From Pseudomonadota bacterium (GTDB lineage: Bacteria > Pseudomonadota > Gammaproteobacteria > Xanthomonadales > Xanthomonadaceae), in NCBI GenBank assembly GCA_023388355.1, contig JAEWGI010000068.1:28284-92283 (forward strand): a stretch of DNA of 64,000 nucleotides, given 5' to 3'. A model generated the notes under the pieces. That model had not been told where the DNA came from. It did not search any database and saw only the letters and a program-made list of their open reading frames with translations. Within the stretch, counting starts at the first letter, position 1. Each line of letters starts with the position of its first letter. The translations under genes and the position numbers were made by a program. This document shows positions 31,276-40,585 of this stretch, in pieces.

Positions 31276-32124
31276 GTGACTGCTCAGCATCGGGCCCCGC
31301 CCGTCGACCATTACGAGAACTTTCCGGTGGCTTCCTGGCTCTGCCCGCCCCGGCTGCGGCCGGCGGTGGCGGCGATCTACTGGTTCGCCCGCACCGCCGA
31401 CGACCTGGCCGACGAGGGCGATGCAGCGCCACAGCAAAGGCTGGACGAGCTGGCGGCCTACCGGGCCGACCTGCACGCGGTCGCGGCGGGCCGCGCGCCG
31501 TCCGATCGCTGGCCGTCGGTGTTCACGCCCCTTGCCCGCGCCATCGCCGAATGGCGACTGCCGGTGCCCGCGCTGGGCGACCTGCTCAGCGCCTTCGAGC
31601 AGGACGTGGCCAAGACGCGCGACGGCGCCGGCTATGCCGACCGGGCCGAACTCCTGGACTACTGCCGCCGCTCGGCCAACCCGGTCGGCCGGCTGATGCT
31701 GCACCTGTACGACGTTCATGATCCCGCGTCGCTGGCGCGCAGCGATGCGATCTGCACCTCGCTGCAGCTGATCAACTTCTGGCAGGACCTGGGCGTGGAC
31801 CTTCCGCGCCGTCGCCGCTACCTGCCCGAAGCGGATTGCCGCGCCCACGACGTCGATCCGCTGTCACCGGCGGACGCACCATCGATGCAGCGGACCGCCC
31901 TCGTCCGCGAGGAATGCGCCTGGGCCCGCGACCTGATGCTGGAAGGCGCGCCGCTCGTGCGCCTCGTGCCGGGCCGCGCGGGCTGGGAGCTGCGCGGCGT
32001 GGTGCAGGGCGGCCTGCGGATCCTGGACCGGATCGAGGCCCTGGACTTCGACACCTTCGCGCGACGCCCCAAGCTCGGAACCCTCGACGCCCTCGTCATC
32101 GCAACCCGCATGGTGCGGATGTGA
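31276..32124 (+). CDS. hpnC: Squalene synthase subunit HpnC (hydroxysqualene synthase type)
   Basis: A 282-residue trans-isoprenyl diphosphate synthase-fold enzyme. In the HpnCDE route it converts presqualene diphosphate to hydroxysqualene. Aspartate-rich motifs are seen in FARTADDLADEGD and NFWQDLGVDLPRRRRYLP, plus CRRSANPVGRLML. It starts with GTG at 31276; a GAAAAT hexamer ends seven bases upstream, so the mRNA may be leaderless. Followed by hpnD and hpnE in one operon. The Asp-rich motif 1 is DDLADE, the HpnC form. Confidence 0.92.
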   Translation: MTAQHRAPPVDHYENFPVASWLCPPRLRPAVAAIYWFARTADDLADEGDAAPQQRLDELAAYRADLHAVAAGRAPSDRWPSVFTPLARAIAEWRLPVPALGDLLSAFEQDVAKTRDGAGYADRAELLDYCRRSANPVGRLMLHLYDVHDPASLARSDAICTSLQLINFWQDLGVDLPRRRRYLPEADCRAHDVDPLSPADAPSMQRTALVREECAWARDLMLEGAPLVRLVPGRAGWELRGVVQGGLRILDRIEALDFDTFARRPKLGTLDALVIATRMVRM

Positions 32125-32134
32125 CAATCGCCGG

Positions 32135-32974
32135 ATGACCCCGGAACAATACGTCCAGGAGAAGGCGGCGGGATCGGGCAGCAGCTTCTACTACGCCTTC
32201 CTCTTCCTGCCGCCGCGGCGGCGCGCCGCCATCACCGCTTTCTATGCCTTCTGCCGCGAGGTCGACGACGTCGTCGACGAGGTGGAGGACCCCGGCGTGG
32301 CCCAGACCAAGCTCGCGTGGTGGCAGACCGAGGTTTCGCGCGCCTTCGCGGGCGATCCGCAGCATCCGGTGATGCGCGCGCTGCTGCCGCAGACCGGCGA
32401 GTTCGGGATCGAGGAGCGCCAGCTGCAGGCCGTGATCCAGGGCTGCCGCATGGACCTGGAGCAGACCCGCTACCTGGACTTCGCGGGCCTGGAGCGCTAC
32501 TGCCACCTGGTGGCCGGCATCGTCGGCGAGGTGGCCGCGCGCATCTTCGGCCAGAGCCAGGCGCGGACCACCGAGTACGCGCACAAGCTGGGGCTGGCCT
32601 TCCAGCTGACCAACATCATCCGCGACGTCGGCGAGGACGCGATGCGCGGCCGCATCTACCTGCCGGTGAGCGAGCTGCAGCAGTTCGACGTCAAGGCGCA
32701 CGAGATCCTGCAGCGCAAGTACTCCGACCGCTTCACGGCCCTGATGCGGTTCCAGGCCGAGCGTGCGCATCGCCTCTACGACGAAGCACTGGCGCTGCTG
32801 CCCGCCGAAGACCGGCGCAGCCAGAAGCCCGGCCTGATGATGGCCAGCATCTACCGCACGCTGCTGCGCGAGATCGAGGCGGACGACTTCAAGGTGCTGC
32901 ACCAGCGCGTGAGCCTGACGCCCGTGCGCAAGCTGTGGCTGGCCTGGAAGGTCCAGGCGCTGGGCCGCCTGTGA
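32135..32974 (+). CDS. hpnD: Presqualene diphosphate synthase
   Basis: 279 residues, joining two farnesyl diphosphates into presqualene diphosphate, the first step of the HpnCDE squalene pathway. Motifs FYAFCREVDDVVDEVEDP and QLTNIIRDVGEDAMRGRIYLP are the two Asp-rich regions, with YCHLVAGIVGEVAARIFG between. The start is ATG at 32135, again seven bases after an A/T-rich hexamer (GACAAT). Its stop overlaps the hpnE start by four bases. Confidence 0.94.
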   Translation: MTPEQYVQEKAAGSGSSFYYAFLFLPPRRRAAITAFYAFCREVDDVVDEVEDPGVAQTKLAWWQTEVSRAFAGDPQHPVMRALLPQTGEFGIEERQLQAVIQGCRMDLEQTRYLDFAGLERYCHLVAGIVGEVAARIFGQSQARTTEYAHKLGLAFQLTNIIRDVGEDAMRGRIYLPVSELQQFDVKAHEILQRKYSDRFTALMRFQAERAHRLYDEALALLPAEDRRSQKPGLMMASIYRTLLREIEADDFKVLHQRVSLTPVRKLWLAWKVQALGRL

Positions 32975-34272
32975 AGCTCGCCGTCGTCGGCGCGGGCTGG
33001 GCCGGCCTGGCGGCCGCCGTGCGCGCCGCGCGCAACGGGCATGAGGTCGTCGTGTACGAGTCCACGCGCCAGCTGGGTGGCCGCGCCCGCTCGCTGGCAC
33101 TGGCGCGCGGCAACGGCGACACCGCCCTGCTCGACAACGGCCAGCACATCATGATCGGCGCGTACGAGGAGACGCTCGCGTTGATGCGCGAAGTCGGCGT
33201 GAAGCCGCGCGAGGTGCTGCACCGCCTGCCGCTCACGCTTCGCTTTCCCGACGGCCGCGGCCTCGCCCTGCCCTCCTGGCCGGCGCCACTGGACGCGGCC
33301 GGGGGCATCCTCACCGCGCGCGGCTGGACCTGGAGCGACAAGCTCTCGCTGCTGCGGCGCGCCACGTCCTGGCAGTTGCGGCGGTTCCGCTGCGACGAGC
33401 GACTGACCGTGGCGCAGCTGTGCCGCGACCTGTCGCCGGTGGTGATGCGCGACCTGGTCGAGCCGCTCTGCGTGGCGGCGCTCAACACGTCGGCCGATCG
33501 CGCCAGCGCCACGGTGTTCCTGCGCGTGCTGCGCGACGGCCTCTTCGGTCCCGCGCGCGATGGCTGGGGCGCGTCCAACCTGCTGATCCCGCGGCTGGAC
33601 CTCGGGCAAGTGTTCCCCGAAGCCGCGTCCGCCTGGCTGCAGGCGCGGGGCGCACAGGTGCGATTGGGCGCGCGCGTGCACTCTCTGCGGCGCGAAGGTT
33701 CCCGCTGGAACGTCGATGGCGAGCGCTTCGATGCCGTGCTGCTCGCCTGTCCGGCGTGGGAAGCGGAGCGGCTGGTCGCGCAGGGCGGCATCGACGCGCC
33801 TCGATGGTTGTCGGCGGTCGGCGGGCTGACGCACGAGGCGATCGCCACGGTTTACGCGGAGGGCGGTCCTGCCCTCCCCTTGCCGATGCTGGCCCTCGAA
33901 TCCGGTCCGGACGCGCCCGCGCAATTCGTGTTCGACCGCGCGCAACTGGGCGGCCCCGCGGGCGTGTTCGCCTTCGTGGTCAGCGCCAGCGACGGCGATG
34001 CGCAATCGATCGAACGACGCGTGCTGGCGCAGGCCGCCTCGCTCGGGTGGCCCCTGAAGCCGCTGAAGACGGTAATCGAGAAGCGCGCCACCTTCGCCTG
34101 CCTGCCCGGCCTGCAGCGGCCGGCGATCGAGGTGGCCGAAGGCCTGGTGGCCTGCGGCGATTACGTGGAAGGCCCCTACCCCGCGACCATCGAAGGCGCC
34201 GTGCGCTCGGCGCTCGAGGCCGCCGACCGGCTCAGGCGGCCAGCAGCTCGCACAGTTCCGACAGCGACGTGA
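32971..34272 (+). CDS. hpnE: Hydroxysqualene dehydroxylase
   Basis: A 433-residue FAD-dependent amine-oxidase-fold protein that reduces hydroxysqualene to squalene. The N-terminal FAD loop is VVGAGWAGLAAAVRAARNGHEVVVYE, followed by LGGRARS and the C-terminal FAD contact GLVACGDYVEGPYPATIEGAVRSALEAA. The GTG start at 32971 overlaps the hpnD stop (GTGA). No squalene-hopene cyclase lies in the window, so the product's fate (hopanoids or carotenoids) is open. The last 41 bases overlap the convergent HAD gene. Confidence 0.92.
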   Translation: MKLAVVGAGWAGLAAAVRAARNGHEVVVYESTRQLGGRARSLALARGNGDTALLDNGQHIMIGAYEETLALMREVGVKPREVLHRLPLTLRFPDGRGLALPSWPAPLDAAGGILTARGWTWSDKLSLLRRATSWQLRRFRCDERLTVAQLCRDLSPVVMRDLVEPLCVAALNTSADRASATVFLRVLRDGLFGPARDGWGASNLLIPRLDLGQVFPEAASAWLQARGAQVRLGARVHSLRREGSRWNVDGERFDAVLLACPAWEAERLVAQGGIDAPRWLSAVGGLTHEAIATVYAEGGPALPLPMLALESGPDAPAQFVFDRAQLGGPAGVFAFVVSASDGDAQSIERRVLAQAASLGWPLKPLKTVIEKRATFACLPGLQRPAIEVAEGLVACGDYVEGPYPATIEGAVRSALEAADRLRRPAARTVPTAT

Positions 34273-34927
34273 CCGTCGCGTCCGGCCGCTGCGGATGCGG
34301 CCAGGCGTGGTCCTCGCGGTTCACCCACACGGCCTGCATGCCCGCGTTGAGCGCGCCCACCACGTCCAGCGTGGCGTCGTCGCCCACGTGCAGCATCTGC
34401 TGCGGCACCAGGTCCACCGCGCCGGCGGCGGCGTGGAAGATGCGCGGGTCCGGCTTGCCGATGCCGAACTCGCGCGCCGACACCGCCGCGCGGAAGAACG
34501 GCGCCAGCCCCACCCGCTCGAGGTCGGCGTTGCCGTTGGAAAGGCTCACCAGCGGAAAGCGCTCGGCCAGCGACTGCAGCGCCGGCCGCACGTCGTCGAA
34601 GAGCTCGACCTGCTGCCGCGCCGCGAAGAAGGCCTCGAAGGCCGCTTCGGCCAGCAGCGGGTCCTCGCCCGCGCGGTACAGAGCGAGGCGGATCGACTCG
34701 CGCCGGACCGCGCTCAGGTCGTGCTTGAGGTCGGGCCGGCGGTCGGCCACGTGGTTGCGGATCTCGCGCAGCGCGGTCGGGTTGGAGAACAGCGCGGCGG
34801 CCATGGGCGCGCGCTCCACGAGCCAGTCGTGCAGCACCTTCTCGGCGCGTTCGATGGTCGGCCAGATCGGCCACAGGGTGTCGTCCAGGTCCAGACTGAT
34901 GGCCTTGACCTTGCTGATGTCGAGCAT
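34232..34927 (-). CDS. HAD-family hydrolase
   Basis: A 231-residue HAD phosphatase with motif I DLDDTLWP (Asp13, Asp15), motif II SLSNG, and motif III/IV GIGKPDPRIF and HVGDDATLDVVGA. The cap is helical (subclass I), like YjjG and other nucleotidase or phosphoglycolate-type enzymes. The substrate cannot be fixed. It ends inside hpnE's tail and starts 16 bases from hemH in the opposite direction, so both promoters must overlap coding DNA. Confidence 0.9.
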   Translation of the reverse strand: MLDISKVKAISLDLDDTLWPIWPTIERAEKVLHDWLVERAPMAAALFSNPTALREIRNHVADRRPDLKHDLSAVRRESIRLALYRAGEDPLLAEAAFEAFFAARQQVELFDDVRPALQSLAERFPLVSLSNGNADLERVGLAPFFRAAVSAREFGIGKPDPRIFHAAAGAVDLVPQQMLHVGDDATLDVVGALNAGMQAVWVNREDHAWPHPQRPDATVTSLSELCELLAA

Positions 34928-34943
34928 CGGGCGAGAATAACGG

Positions 34944-35981
34944 ATGCCCCTTCCGTCCCGTTACCGCGCCGAGCCCGAAGCCACGCAAGGCCAGGCCGCG
35001 ACCACCGGCGTGCTGCTCTGCAACCTCGGCACGCCCGACGAGCCCACGCCGGCGGCGGTGCGCCGCTACCTGCGCCAGTTCCTCTCCGATCCGCGCGTGG
35101 TCGAGATTCCGCGCGCCGCCTGGCTGCCCATCCTCTACGGGCTGATCCTGCCGTTGCGCTCCTCGAAGTCGGCGGCCAAGTACGCCACCATCTGGACGCC
35201 CGAGGGTTCGCCGCTGAAGCTGTGGACGCAGCGCCAGGCCACGCTGCTGCAAGGCCGCCTGGGCGAGGACGGCCACCGCGTGAAGGTTCGCTACGCGATG
35301 CGCTACGGGAACCCGTCCATTGCCTCGCAGCTCGATGCGCTCAAGGCCGAAGGCGCGGGCCGAATCCTGGTGATCACCGCCTATCCGCAGTACTCGGGCA
35401 CGACCACGGCCAGCGTGATCGACGACGTCGCCGACTGGGCGCGCGGCGCGCGCAACGTGCCGGAGCTGCGGTTCGTGAACCGCTACCACGACGACCCGGG
35501 CTACATCGAAGCGCTGGCCCGCCGCATCGGTGCCCACTGGCGCGAGAACGGCCCGCCCGACCATTTCGTCATGAGCTTCCACGGGGTCCCCGAGCGCACG
35601 ATGAAGCTGGGCGACCCGTACAGCAGCGAATGCCGGACGACCGCGCGCCTGCTGGCGGGCCGCCTCGGCCTGGCCGAGGGCGACTACACCGTGGCCTATC
35701 AGTCGCGATTCGGCCGCGCCAAATGGCTGGAGCCGTACACCGAGCCGACGCTGCGCGCGCTCGGCAAGAAGGGTGTGGAACGCGTGGACGTGGCCTGCCC
35801 GGGCTTCACGAGCGACTGCCTGGAGACACTGGAGGAGATCGCGCAGGAAGGCCGCGATGCCTTCCTGGAAAGCGGCGGCAAGGATTTCCGCTACATCCCC
35901 TGCCTGAACGGCGAGCCGGCGTGGATCCGCGCGCTGGGCGACATCACCGCCCGGCACATGGGAGGCTGGCCTACGCGCTGA
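34944..35981 (+). CDS. hemH: Ferrochelatase
   Basis: A 345-residue enzyme that inserts Fe2+ into protoporphyrin IX, the last step of protohaem synthesis. LLCNLGTPDEPTPAAVRRYLRQFLSD opens the domain. The catalytic His is in MSFHGVPER and the conserved Glu in CPGFTSDCLETLEEI. YPQYSGTTTASVIDD is also diagnostic. GAGAAT ends six bases before the ATG, so the message is probably leaderless or nearly so. The 3' end overlaps the convergent hydrolase by 11 bases. Confidence 0.95.
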   Translation: MPLPSRYRAEPEATQGQAATTGVLLCNLGTPDEPTPAAVRRYLRQFLSDPRVVEIPRAAWLPILYGLILPLRSSKSAAKYATIWTPEGSPLKLWTQRQATLLQGRLGEDGHRVKVRYAMRYGNPSIASQLDALKAEGAGRILVITAYPQYSGTTTASVIDDVADWARGARNVPELRFVNRYHDDPGYIEALARRIGAHWRENGPPDHFVMSFHGVPERTMKLGDPYSSECRTTARLLAGRLGLAEGDYTVAYQSRFGRAKWLEPYTEPTLRALGKKGVERVDVACPGFTSDCLETLEEIAQEGRDAFLESGGKDFRYIPCLNGEPAWIRALGDITARHMGGWPTR

Positions 35982-36870
35982 CCAGGCGCGCGGCCTGGAA
36001 CAAGCGCTCGCTCTCTTCGATGAAGCCCGCCACCAGCTCGAGCTGGTCGGGCACGTTCAGCGCCGGCGCATGGCCGCAGCCGGGCACCTCCACCACGCGC
36101 AGCCGGCCCCGCGCGCCGGGGCCGCGGCGCTTCATCTCCTCGATCGCGTCGGGCAGCACCAGGTCGGACTCGGCGCCGCGCAGGCAAAGCACCGATGCCT
36201 CGATGGCGTCGTAGTCCTGCCAGAGGTCGTAGTCGCGCGGATGGTCGATGAACTGGCGGACCATCTGCGGGTCGTAGTGCGGCGTCAGGCGGCCGTCGGG
36301 CAGGCGACGCGCCGAGGTCTCGGCCATGCGGCGCCACTGCGCGTCGCTCAGCCAGCCGTAGGGCTTGTAGACCTGGCGGAAGAAGGCCTCGAGTTCGGCC
36401 ATGGTGGCGAAGGCCGGCGGGTTGCCGGCGTAGGCCTTGATGCGTTCCACCGCCGCCTGCGCGAGCCGCGGCGCGTTGTCGTTGAGCACCAGGCTGCGGA
36501 TGCGGCCCTTCAGCCGCGGCTGCGCGATGCCGCCCGCGCACACGGTGCCGATGGCGCCGCCCATCGAGGTGCCGACCCAGTGCGCGCTGTCGATCTTCAG
36601 CTGGTCGAACAGGTCCGCCGCCAGCCGCGAATAGAAGGCCAGCGTGTACTCGGCCTGCGGCTGAGGGCTCCACTGCGAGAAGCCGCGGCCCAGCGTGTCC
36701 GGGCAGATCACGCGCCAGCGATCGCCCAGGTGCTGCGCCAGTTCGTCCATGTCGCGGCCGGTGCGCGCCAGGCCGTGCCACGCGATGACGGTGCCGGCAT
36801 GGCCCGCGCCCCACTCCATGTAGTGGATCTCGCGGCCGGCGCAGGTGACGTAGTTCGAGGTGGGGACCAT
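35971..36870 (-). CDS. Alpha/beta hydrolase
   Basis: A 299-residue alpha/beta-hydrolase-fold enzyme. The nucleophile elbow is GTSMGG (Ser near residue 100), the oxyanion segment is IAWHGLARTGRDMDELA, the acid is in CLRGAESDLVLP, and the catalytic His is in PGCGHAPAL. It starts 22 bases after livM on the same strand, so it is probably the last gene of the livKGFHM transcript. That suggests it acts on, or downstream of, the imported compound. Substrate unknown. Confidence 0.88.
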   Translation of the reverse strand: MVPTSNYVTCAGREIHYMEWGAGHAGTVIAWHGLARTGRDMDELAQHLGDRWRVICPDTLGRGFSQWSPQPQAEYTLAFYSRLAADLFDQLKIDSAHWVGTSMGGAIGTVCAGGIAQPRLKGRIRSLVLNDNAPRLAQAAVERIKAYAGNPPAFATMAELEAFFRQVYKPYGWLSDAQWRRMAETSARRLPDGRLTPHYDPQMVRQFIDHPRDYDLWQDYDAIEASVLCLRGAESDLVLPDAIEEMKRRGPGARGRLRVVEVPGCGHAPALNVPDQLELVAGFIEESERLFQAARLVSA

Positions 36871-36892
36871 GGGAGCCTTCCTTCGTCTGCGG

Positions 36893-38002
36893 CTACTTGA
36901 GGACGGGGCGCGGTTCGCCGGCGGCCGGCGGCCGGGGCGCGGCAGCGCGCATCGATCGCAGCTTGCCCACCACGCCGGTCGGGAAGTAGTAGACGGACAG
37001 CACGAACAGCACGCCCAGCCAGAGCAGCCAGCGGTCCGGCGACAGCAGCGCGGCCAGCCAGGGCAGGCCGGAGACGGCCTCGCTGGCCAGGCGCAGCAGG
37101 TCCTGCAGGTAGCTTTGCGCCACCACGAAGAGGCCGGAGCCGATGACCGCGCCGTAGATCGTGCCCATGCCGCCGATCACCACGATCAGCAGCACGTCCA
37201 GCATGATCTCGAACGAGAGCGAGGTCTCCGGCCCGTTGTAGCGCAGCCAGAGCGCCAGCATCGCGCCGGCCAGCGTGGCGAACAGCGCCGACAGGATGGC
37301 CGACGTCGTGCGGTAGACCACCACGCGGTAGCCGATGGCCTCGGCGCGGAACTCGTTCTCGCGGATGGCCTGCAGCACGCGGCCGAACGGCGAGTTGACG
37401 ATGCGCAGCAAGGCCAGCACCAGCACCACCGCGGTGAAGAACAGCAGGTAGTAGCAGATCAGCCGGCCGTCCAGGCTCACGCCGAGGAACGGCTCGGCGG
37501 CCAGCTCGAAGCTGGGCGACAGCACCTCGGGCACCTTGAAGGTCAGGCCGTCCTCGCCGCCGGTCAGCTCCGACAGCTGCGAAGCCAGCGTCTGGAACGC
37601 CGCGGCGAAGGCCAGCGTGATCATCGAGAAGAAGATGGCGCGCACCCGCAGCGAGAACAGGCCGATGGCCAGCGCCAGCAGGAACGACAGCACCAGCGCC
37701 GCCGCGATGCCGGCGAACAGCGCGCCCCAGGTGGGCCCGAGGCGGCTGAACGCGATGGCCACGCCGTAGGCGCCGATGCCGAAGAACATGGTGTGGGCGA
37801 AGCTCACGATGCCCGTGTAGCCCAGCAGCAGGTCGAAGCTGGCCACCAGCACAACGAACACCAGCACCTTGGCGGCGACGTTGAGCGCCTTGACGCCGGG
37901 GAAGATGAACGGCGTCAGGGCCAGGGCCAGCACCACCGCGAGCAGCAGCACGGCCAGCACGCGGCTGCGCGGGAGGTCGTTGGAGAGGAGTCGGGAGATC
38001 AT
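36893..38002 (-). CDS. livM: Branched-chain amino-acid type ABC permease LivM
   Basis: A 369-residue inner-membrane permease of the HAAT family with about 9-10 helices. Typical is LLGYTGIVSFAHTMFFGIGAYGVA near residue 60, then the cytoplasmic coupling segment SPFGRVLQAIRENEFRAEAIGY and VVIGGMGTIYGAVIG. The C-terminal 20 residues are Pro/Arg-rich. It partners LivH, LivG, LivF and LivK encoded upstream. The substrate may be amino acids, amides or aromatic acids. Confidence 0.93.
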   Translation of the reverse strand: MISRLLSNDLPRSRVLAVLLLAVVLALALTPFIFPGVKALNVAAKVLVFVVLVASFDLLLGYTGIVSFAHTMFFGIGAYGVAIAFSRLGPTWGALFAGIAAALVLSFLLALAIGLFSLRVRAIFFSMITLAFAAAFQTLASQLSELTGGEDGLTFKVPEVLSPSFELAAEPFLGVSLDGRLICYYLLFFTAVVLVLALLRIVNSPFGRVLQAIRENEFRAEAIGYRVVVYRTTSAILSALFATLAGAMLALWLRYNGPETSLSFEIMLDVLLIVVIGGMGTIYGAVIGSGLFVVAQSYLQDLLRLASEAVSGLPWLAALLSPDRWLLWLGVLFVLSVYYFPTGVVGKLRSMRAAAPRPPAAGEPRPVLK

Positions 38003-38012
38003 GGTCGCCGCC

Positions 38013-38993
38013 TCACTTGCTCAGCGCGTACACGCCCTGCGGCCGCCACAGCAGGATGGCCATCATCAGCGCGATGTTGGAAAACAGCGCCGCCTTGGGC
38101 ACGAGGAAGCCGGTGTAGTTGGCCATCAGCCCCACCAGCAGCGCGCCGATCAGCGCGCCGGTGGTCGAGCCCAGCCCGCCGATGATCAGCACGATGAAGA
38201 TCAGCACGTTGACCTGCGCGCCCATCTGCGGGATCACGCTCTGCTGGTACAGGCCCCACATCACGCCGCCCAGGCCGGCCAGCGCGCTGCCGGCGACGAA
38301 CACGCCGATGAAGAGCACGTGGATGCGGTAGCCGAGCGACTCCACCATCTCGCGGTCCTGCACGCCGGCGCGGATCAAGAGGCCCAGCTTGGTGCGCGTG
38401 AGCGTCCACAGCAGCAGGCCGAACACCAGCAGGCCGACCACCACGGCGATCAGGCGGTACTTCTCGATGGCCGCGTCGCCGAGCAGCAGCGCGCCGCGCA
38501 TGCCTTCGGGCAGCGGCAGCGGGATCTGCAGCGGGCCCCAGATCACCTTGATCAGCTCCTCGCCGATGATCATCCCGCCCATCGTGATGAGGATCTGCTT
38601 GAGGTGGTTGCCGTACACCGGCCGCACGATGAAGCGCTCGAAGGCCAGGCCCACCCCGGCGGCCACCAGCATCGCGACGACCATCGCGGGCAGCACGGCC
38701 ATCAGGTTCTGCAGCAGGCTGCCCGAACCGGTGTAGTCGCCCATCGCTCCCAGCACGCTGGTGGCGACGAAGGCGCCCAGCGCGATGAACACGCCGTGGC
38801 CGAAGTTCAGCACGTCCATCAGGCCGAACACCAGCGTCAGGCCCGAGGCGATGATGAAGATGATCATGCCCATCGCCAGCCCCGCCACCGTGAGCGTGAG
38901 CCAGGTCGAGGGCGAGCCGATGAAGGGCAGCACCAGCAGCGCCAGCAGCGGCGCCAGGGCCAGCGGCTTCCAGTCGAAATCGATGTTCTTCAT
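38013..38993 (-). CDS. livH: Branched-chain amino-acid type ABC permease LivH
   Basis: A 326-residue permease partner of LivM. Motifs: GLTLVFGLMDVLNFGHGVFIALGAF (the LivH signature), TKLGLLIRAGVQDREMVESLGY coupling helix, and VLIFIVLIIGGLGSTTGALIGALLVG. ATG at 38993 overlaps the livF stop by four bases (ATGA), so the two are translationally coupled. Confidence 0.93.
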   Translation of the reverse strand: MKNIDFDWKPLALAPLLALLVLPFIGSPSTWLTLTVAGLAMGMIIFIIASGLTLVFGLMDVLNFGHGVFIALGAFVATSVLGAMGDYTGSGSLLQNLMAVLPAMVVAMLVAAGVGLAFERFIVRPVYGNHLKQILITMGGMIIGEELIKVIWGPLQIPLPLPEGMRGALLLGDAAIEKYRLIAVVVGLLVFGLLLWTLTRTKLGLLIRAGVQDREMVESLGYRIHVLFIGVFVAGSALAGLGGVMWGLYQQSVIPQMGAQVNVLIFIVLIIGGLGSTTGALIGALLVGLMANYTGFLVPKAALFSNIALMMAILLWRPQGVYALSK

Positions 38994-39715
38994 AGCGCCA
39001 GCCCGAGCAGCGACTGCTGCAGTTCCTCGTCCTCGGCCAGCTGCTTCATGGCGCCGGCGTGCACGACCTGTCCGTTGTCCATCACCGCCACCGAGTCGCC
39101 CAGGCGCTTGGCGAAGTTGAAGTTCTGCTCGACCAGGAGGATGGTGACGCCGCTGCGCTTCAACTCGCCGAACGCTTCGATCATGTTGTTGATGATCGCG
39201 GGCGCGAGGCCCTTGCTCGGCTCGTCGATGATCAGCAGCTCGCGCGGCTCGACGATGGCGCGCGAGACGGCCAGCATCTGCTTCTGCCCGCCCGACAGCT
39301 TGCCGGCCGGGTGGTTCCAGAATTTCTCCACCGCGGGGAACAGCGAGAAGATCCACTTCAGGCGCTGCTCGTCGATCTGCGCCGCGGTGCGCGCCGAGCG
39401 CGCGGCCAGCAGCATGTTCTCGCGCACGGTCAGGTCCGCGAAGATGCCCATGTTCTCCGGCACGTAGGCCACGCCCCGGCCGGCGATCTGCGGCGTGGGC
39501 GCGGCGGTGATGTCCTGGCCGTTCAGCGCGATGCGCCCGCGCGAGGCCTTCCACAGGCCCATGATCGTACGCAGCGTCGTCGTCTTGCCCGCGCCGTTGC
39601 GGCCCAGCAGCATGGTCAGCTGCCCGCGCGGCACCTGCAGGTCCACGCCGTGCAGGATGTGGTACGCCCCGATGTGCGTGTGCACGCCCTCGAGCGCCAG
39701 CAGGTTGTCGCTCAT
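38990..39715 (-). CDS. livF: ABC transporter ATP-binding protein LivF
   Basis: A 241-residue ATPase. Walker A is GRNGAGKTT, the Q-loop region is YVPENMGIFADLTVREN, the signature is LSGGQKQ, Walker B is LLIIDEPSKGLAP and the switch His position is replaced by the usual LivF-type VEQN. It forms a heterodimer with LivG to power LivHM. It overlaps livG upstream and livH downstream by four bases each. Confidence 0.95.
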   Translation of the reverse strand: MSDNLLALEGVHTHIGAYHILHGVDLQVPRGQLTMLLGRNGAGKTTTLRTIMGLWKASRGRIALNGQDITAAPTPQIAGRGVAYVPENMGIFADLTVRENMLLAARSARTAAQIDEQRLKWIFSLFPAVEKFWNHPAGKLSGGQKQMLAVSRAIVEPRELLIIDEPSKGLAPAIINNMIEAFGELKRSGVTILLVEQNFNFAKRLGDSVAVMDNGQVVHAGAMKQLAEDEELQQSLLGLAL

Positions 39716-40482
39716 GCCGCCTCCTTGCTCACGCCGAGATAAGCCTCTTGCACGATGGGCGAGGCGATCACCTCGGCCGGCTCGCCGTCGGCGACCAGCG
39801 ATCCGTTGTGCAGCACGATGATGCGGTCGGCCAGTTCGCGCACCACGTCCATCTTGTGTTCCACCAGCAGGATGGTCTTGCTCCGGTCTTCCTTGAGCTT
39901 GCGGATCAGGTTCAGGATGACGGGCGCCTCGGCGGCGTTCATGCCGGCCGTGGGCTCGTCGAACATGAAGACCTGCGGCTCCAGCGCCATCAGCAGCGCC
40001 ACTTCCAGCTTGCGCTGGTCGCCGTGCGGCAGGTTGGCCACCAGTTCGTCTTCCTTGTCCGCGAGCGCGATGGACGCGAGGATCTCGTCGGCCCGATCAC
40101 GCAGCGCCTTGTGCTCGCTCCATACGCTCCACAGGTTCAGGCCGCGCCGGTGCGGGCCCTCGCGCCGGGCCTGCACCGCCAGCCGCACGTTCTCCAGCAC
40201 CGTCAGGCGCGGGAACAGGTTGGTGAGCTGGAAGGCGCGACCCAGGCCGGCGCGCGTGCGCTCCGAGGCCGGCAGGCCCGAGAGGTCGCGGCCGCCCAGG
40301 ATCACCGTGCCCGAGGTCGCCTTCAGCTGCCCCGAGATCAGGTTGAAGTAGGTCGTCTTGCCGGCGCCGTTGGGCCCGACGATGGCCGTCAGCCTGCCGG
40401 GCTCGAAGGTGCACGAGACGGCGTTGACCGCCACGTGTCCGCCGAAGCGGATCGTGAGGTCGCGGGTTTCGAGTCGGCTCAT
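39712..40482 (-). CDS. livG: ABC transporter ATP-binding protein LivG
   Basis: A 256-residue ATPase with Walker A GPNGAGKTTYFNLISG and the LivG-specific GLGRAFQLTNLFPRLTVLENVRLA. The signature region is LPHGDQRKLEVA, where GDQRK replaces the canonical LSGGQ as is common in LivG, and Walker B is VFMFDEPTAGMN. It starts 103 bases after livK; a terminator lies between. Confidence 0.95.
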   Translation of the reverse strand: MSRLETRDLTIRFGGHVAVNAVSCTFEPGRLTAIVGPNGAGKTTYFNLISGQLKATSGTVILGGRDLSGLPASERTRAGLGRAFQLTNLFPRLTVLENVRLAVQARREGPHRRGLNLWSVWSEHKALRDRADEILASIALADKEDELVANLPHGDQRKLEVALLMALEPQVFMFDEPTAGMNAAEAPVILNLIRKLKEDRSKTILLVEHKMDVVRELADRIIVLHNGSLVADGEPAEVIASPIVQEAYLGVSKEAA

Positions 40483-40549
40483 GGTCGTGCGGGTGAGCGA
40501 GTGCCAAGCCTGCCCGGTGACCGGACGGCCTTGGCTACAAAAAGATAGG

Positions 40550-40579
40550 AAAAAAAGACGGGCGCCGAGGGCGCCCGTC
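40550..40579 (-). terminator. Terminator/attenuator between livK and livG
   Basis: A 10-bp perfect stem (GACGGGCGCC / GGCGCCCGTC, 40557-40579) with a 3-base loop and seven T after it on the minus strand. Partial read-through would give excess binding protein over the membrane complex, a common arrangement. Confidence 0.85.
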
Positions 40580-40585
40580 GAGCGA

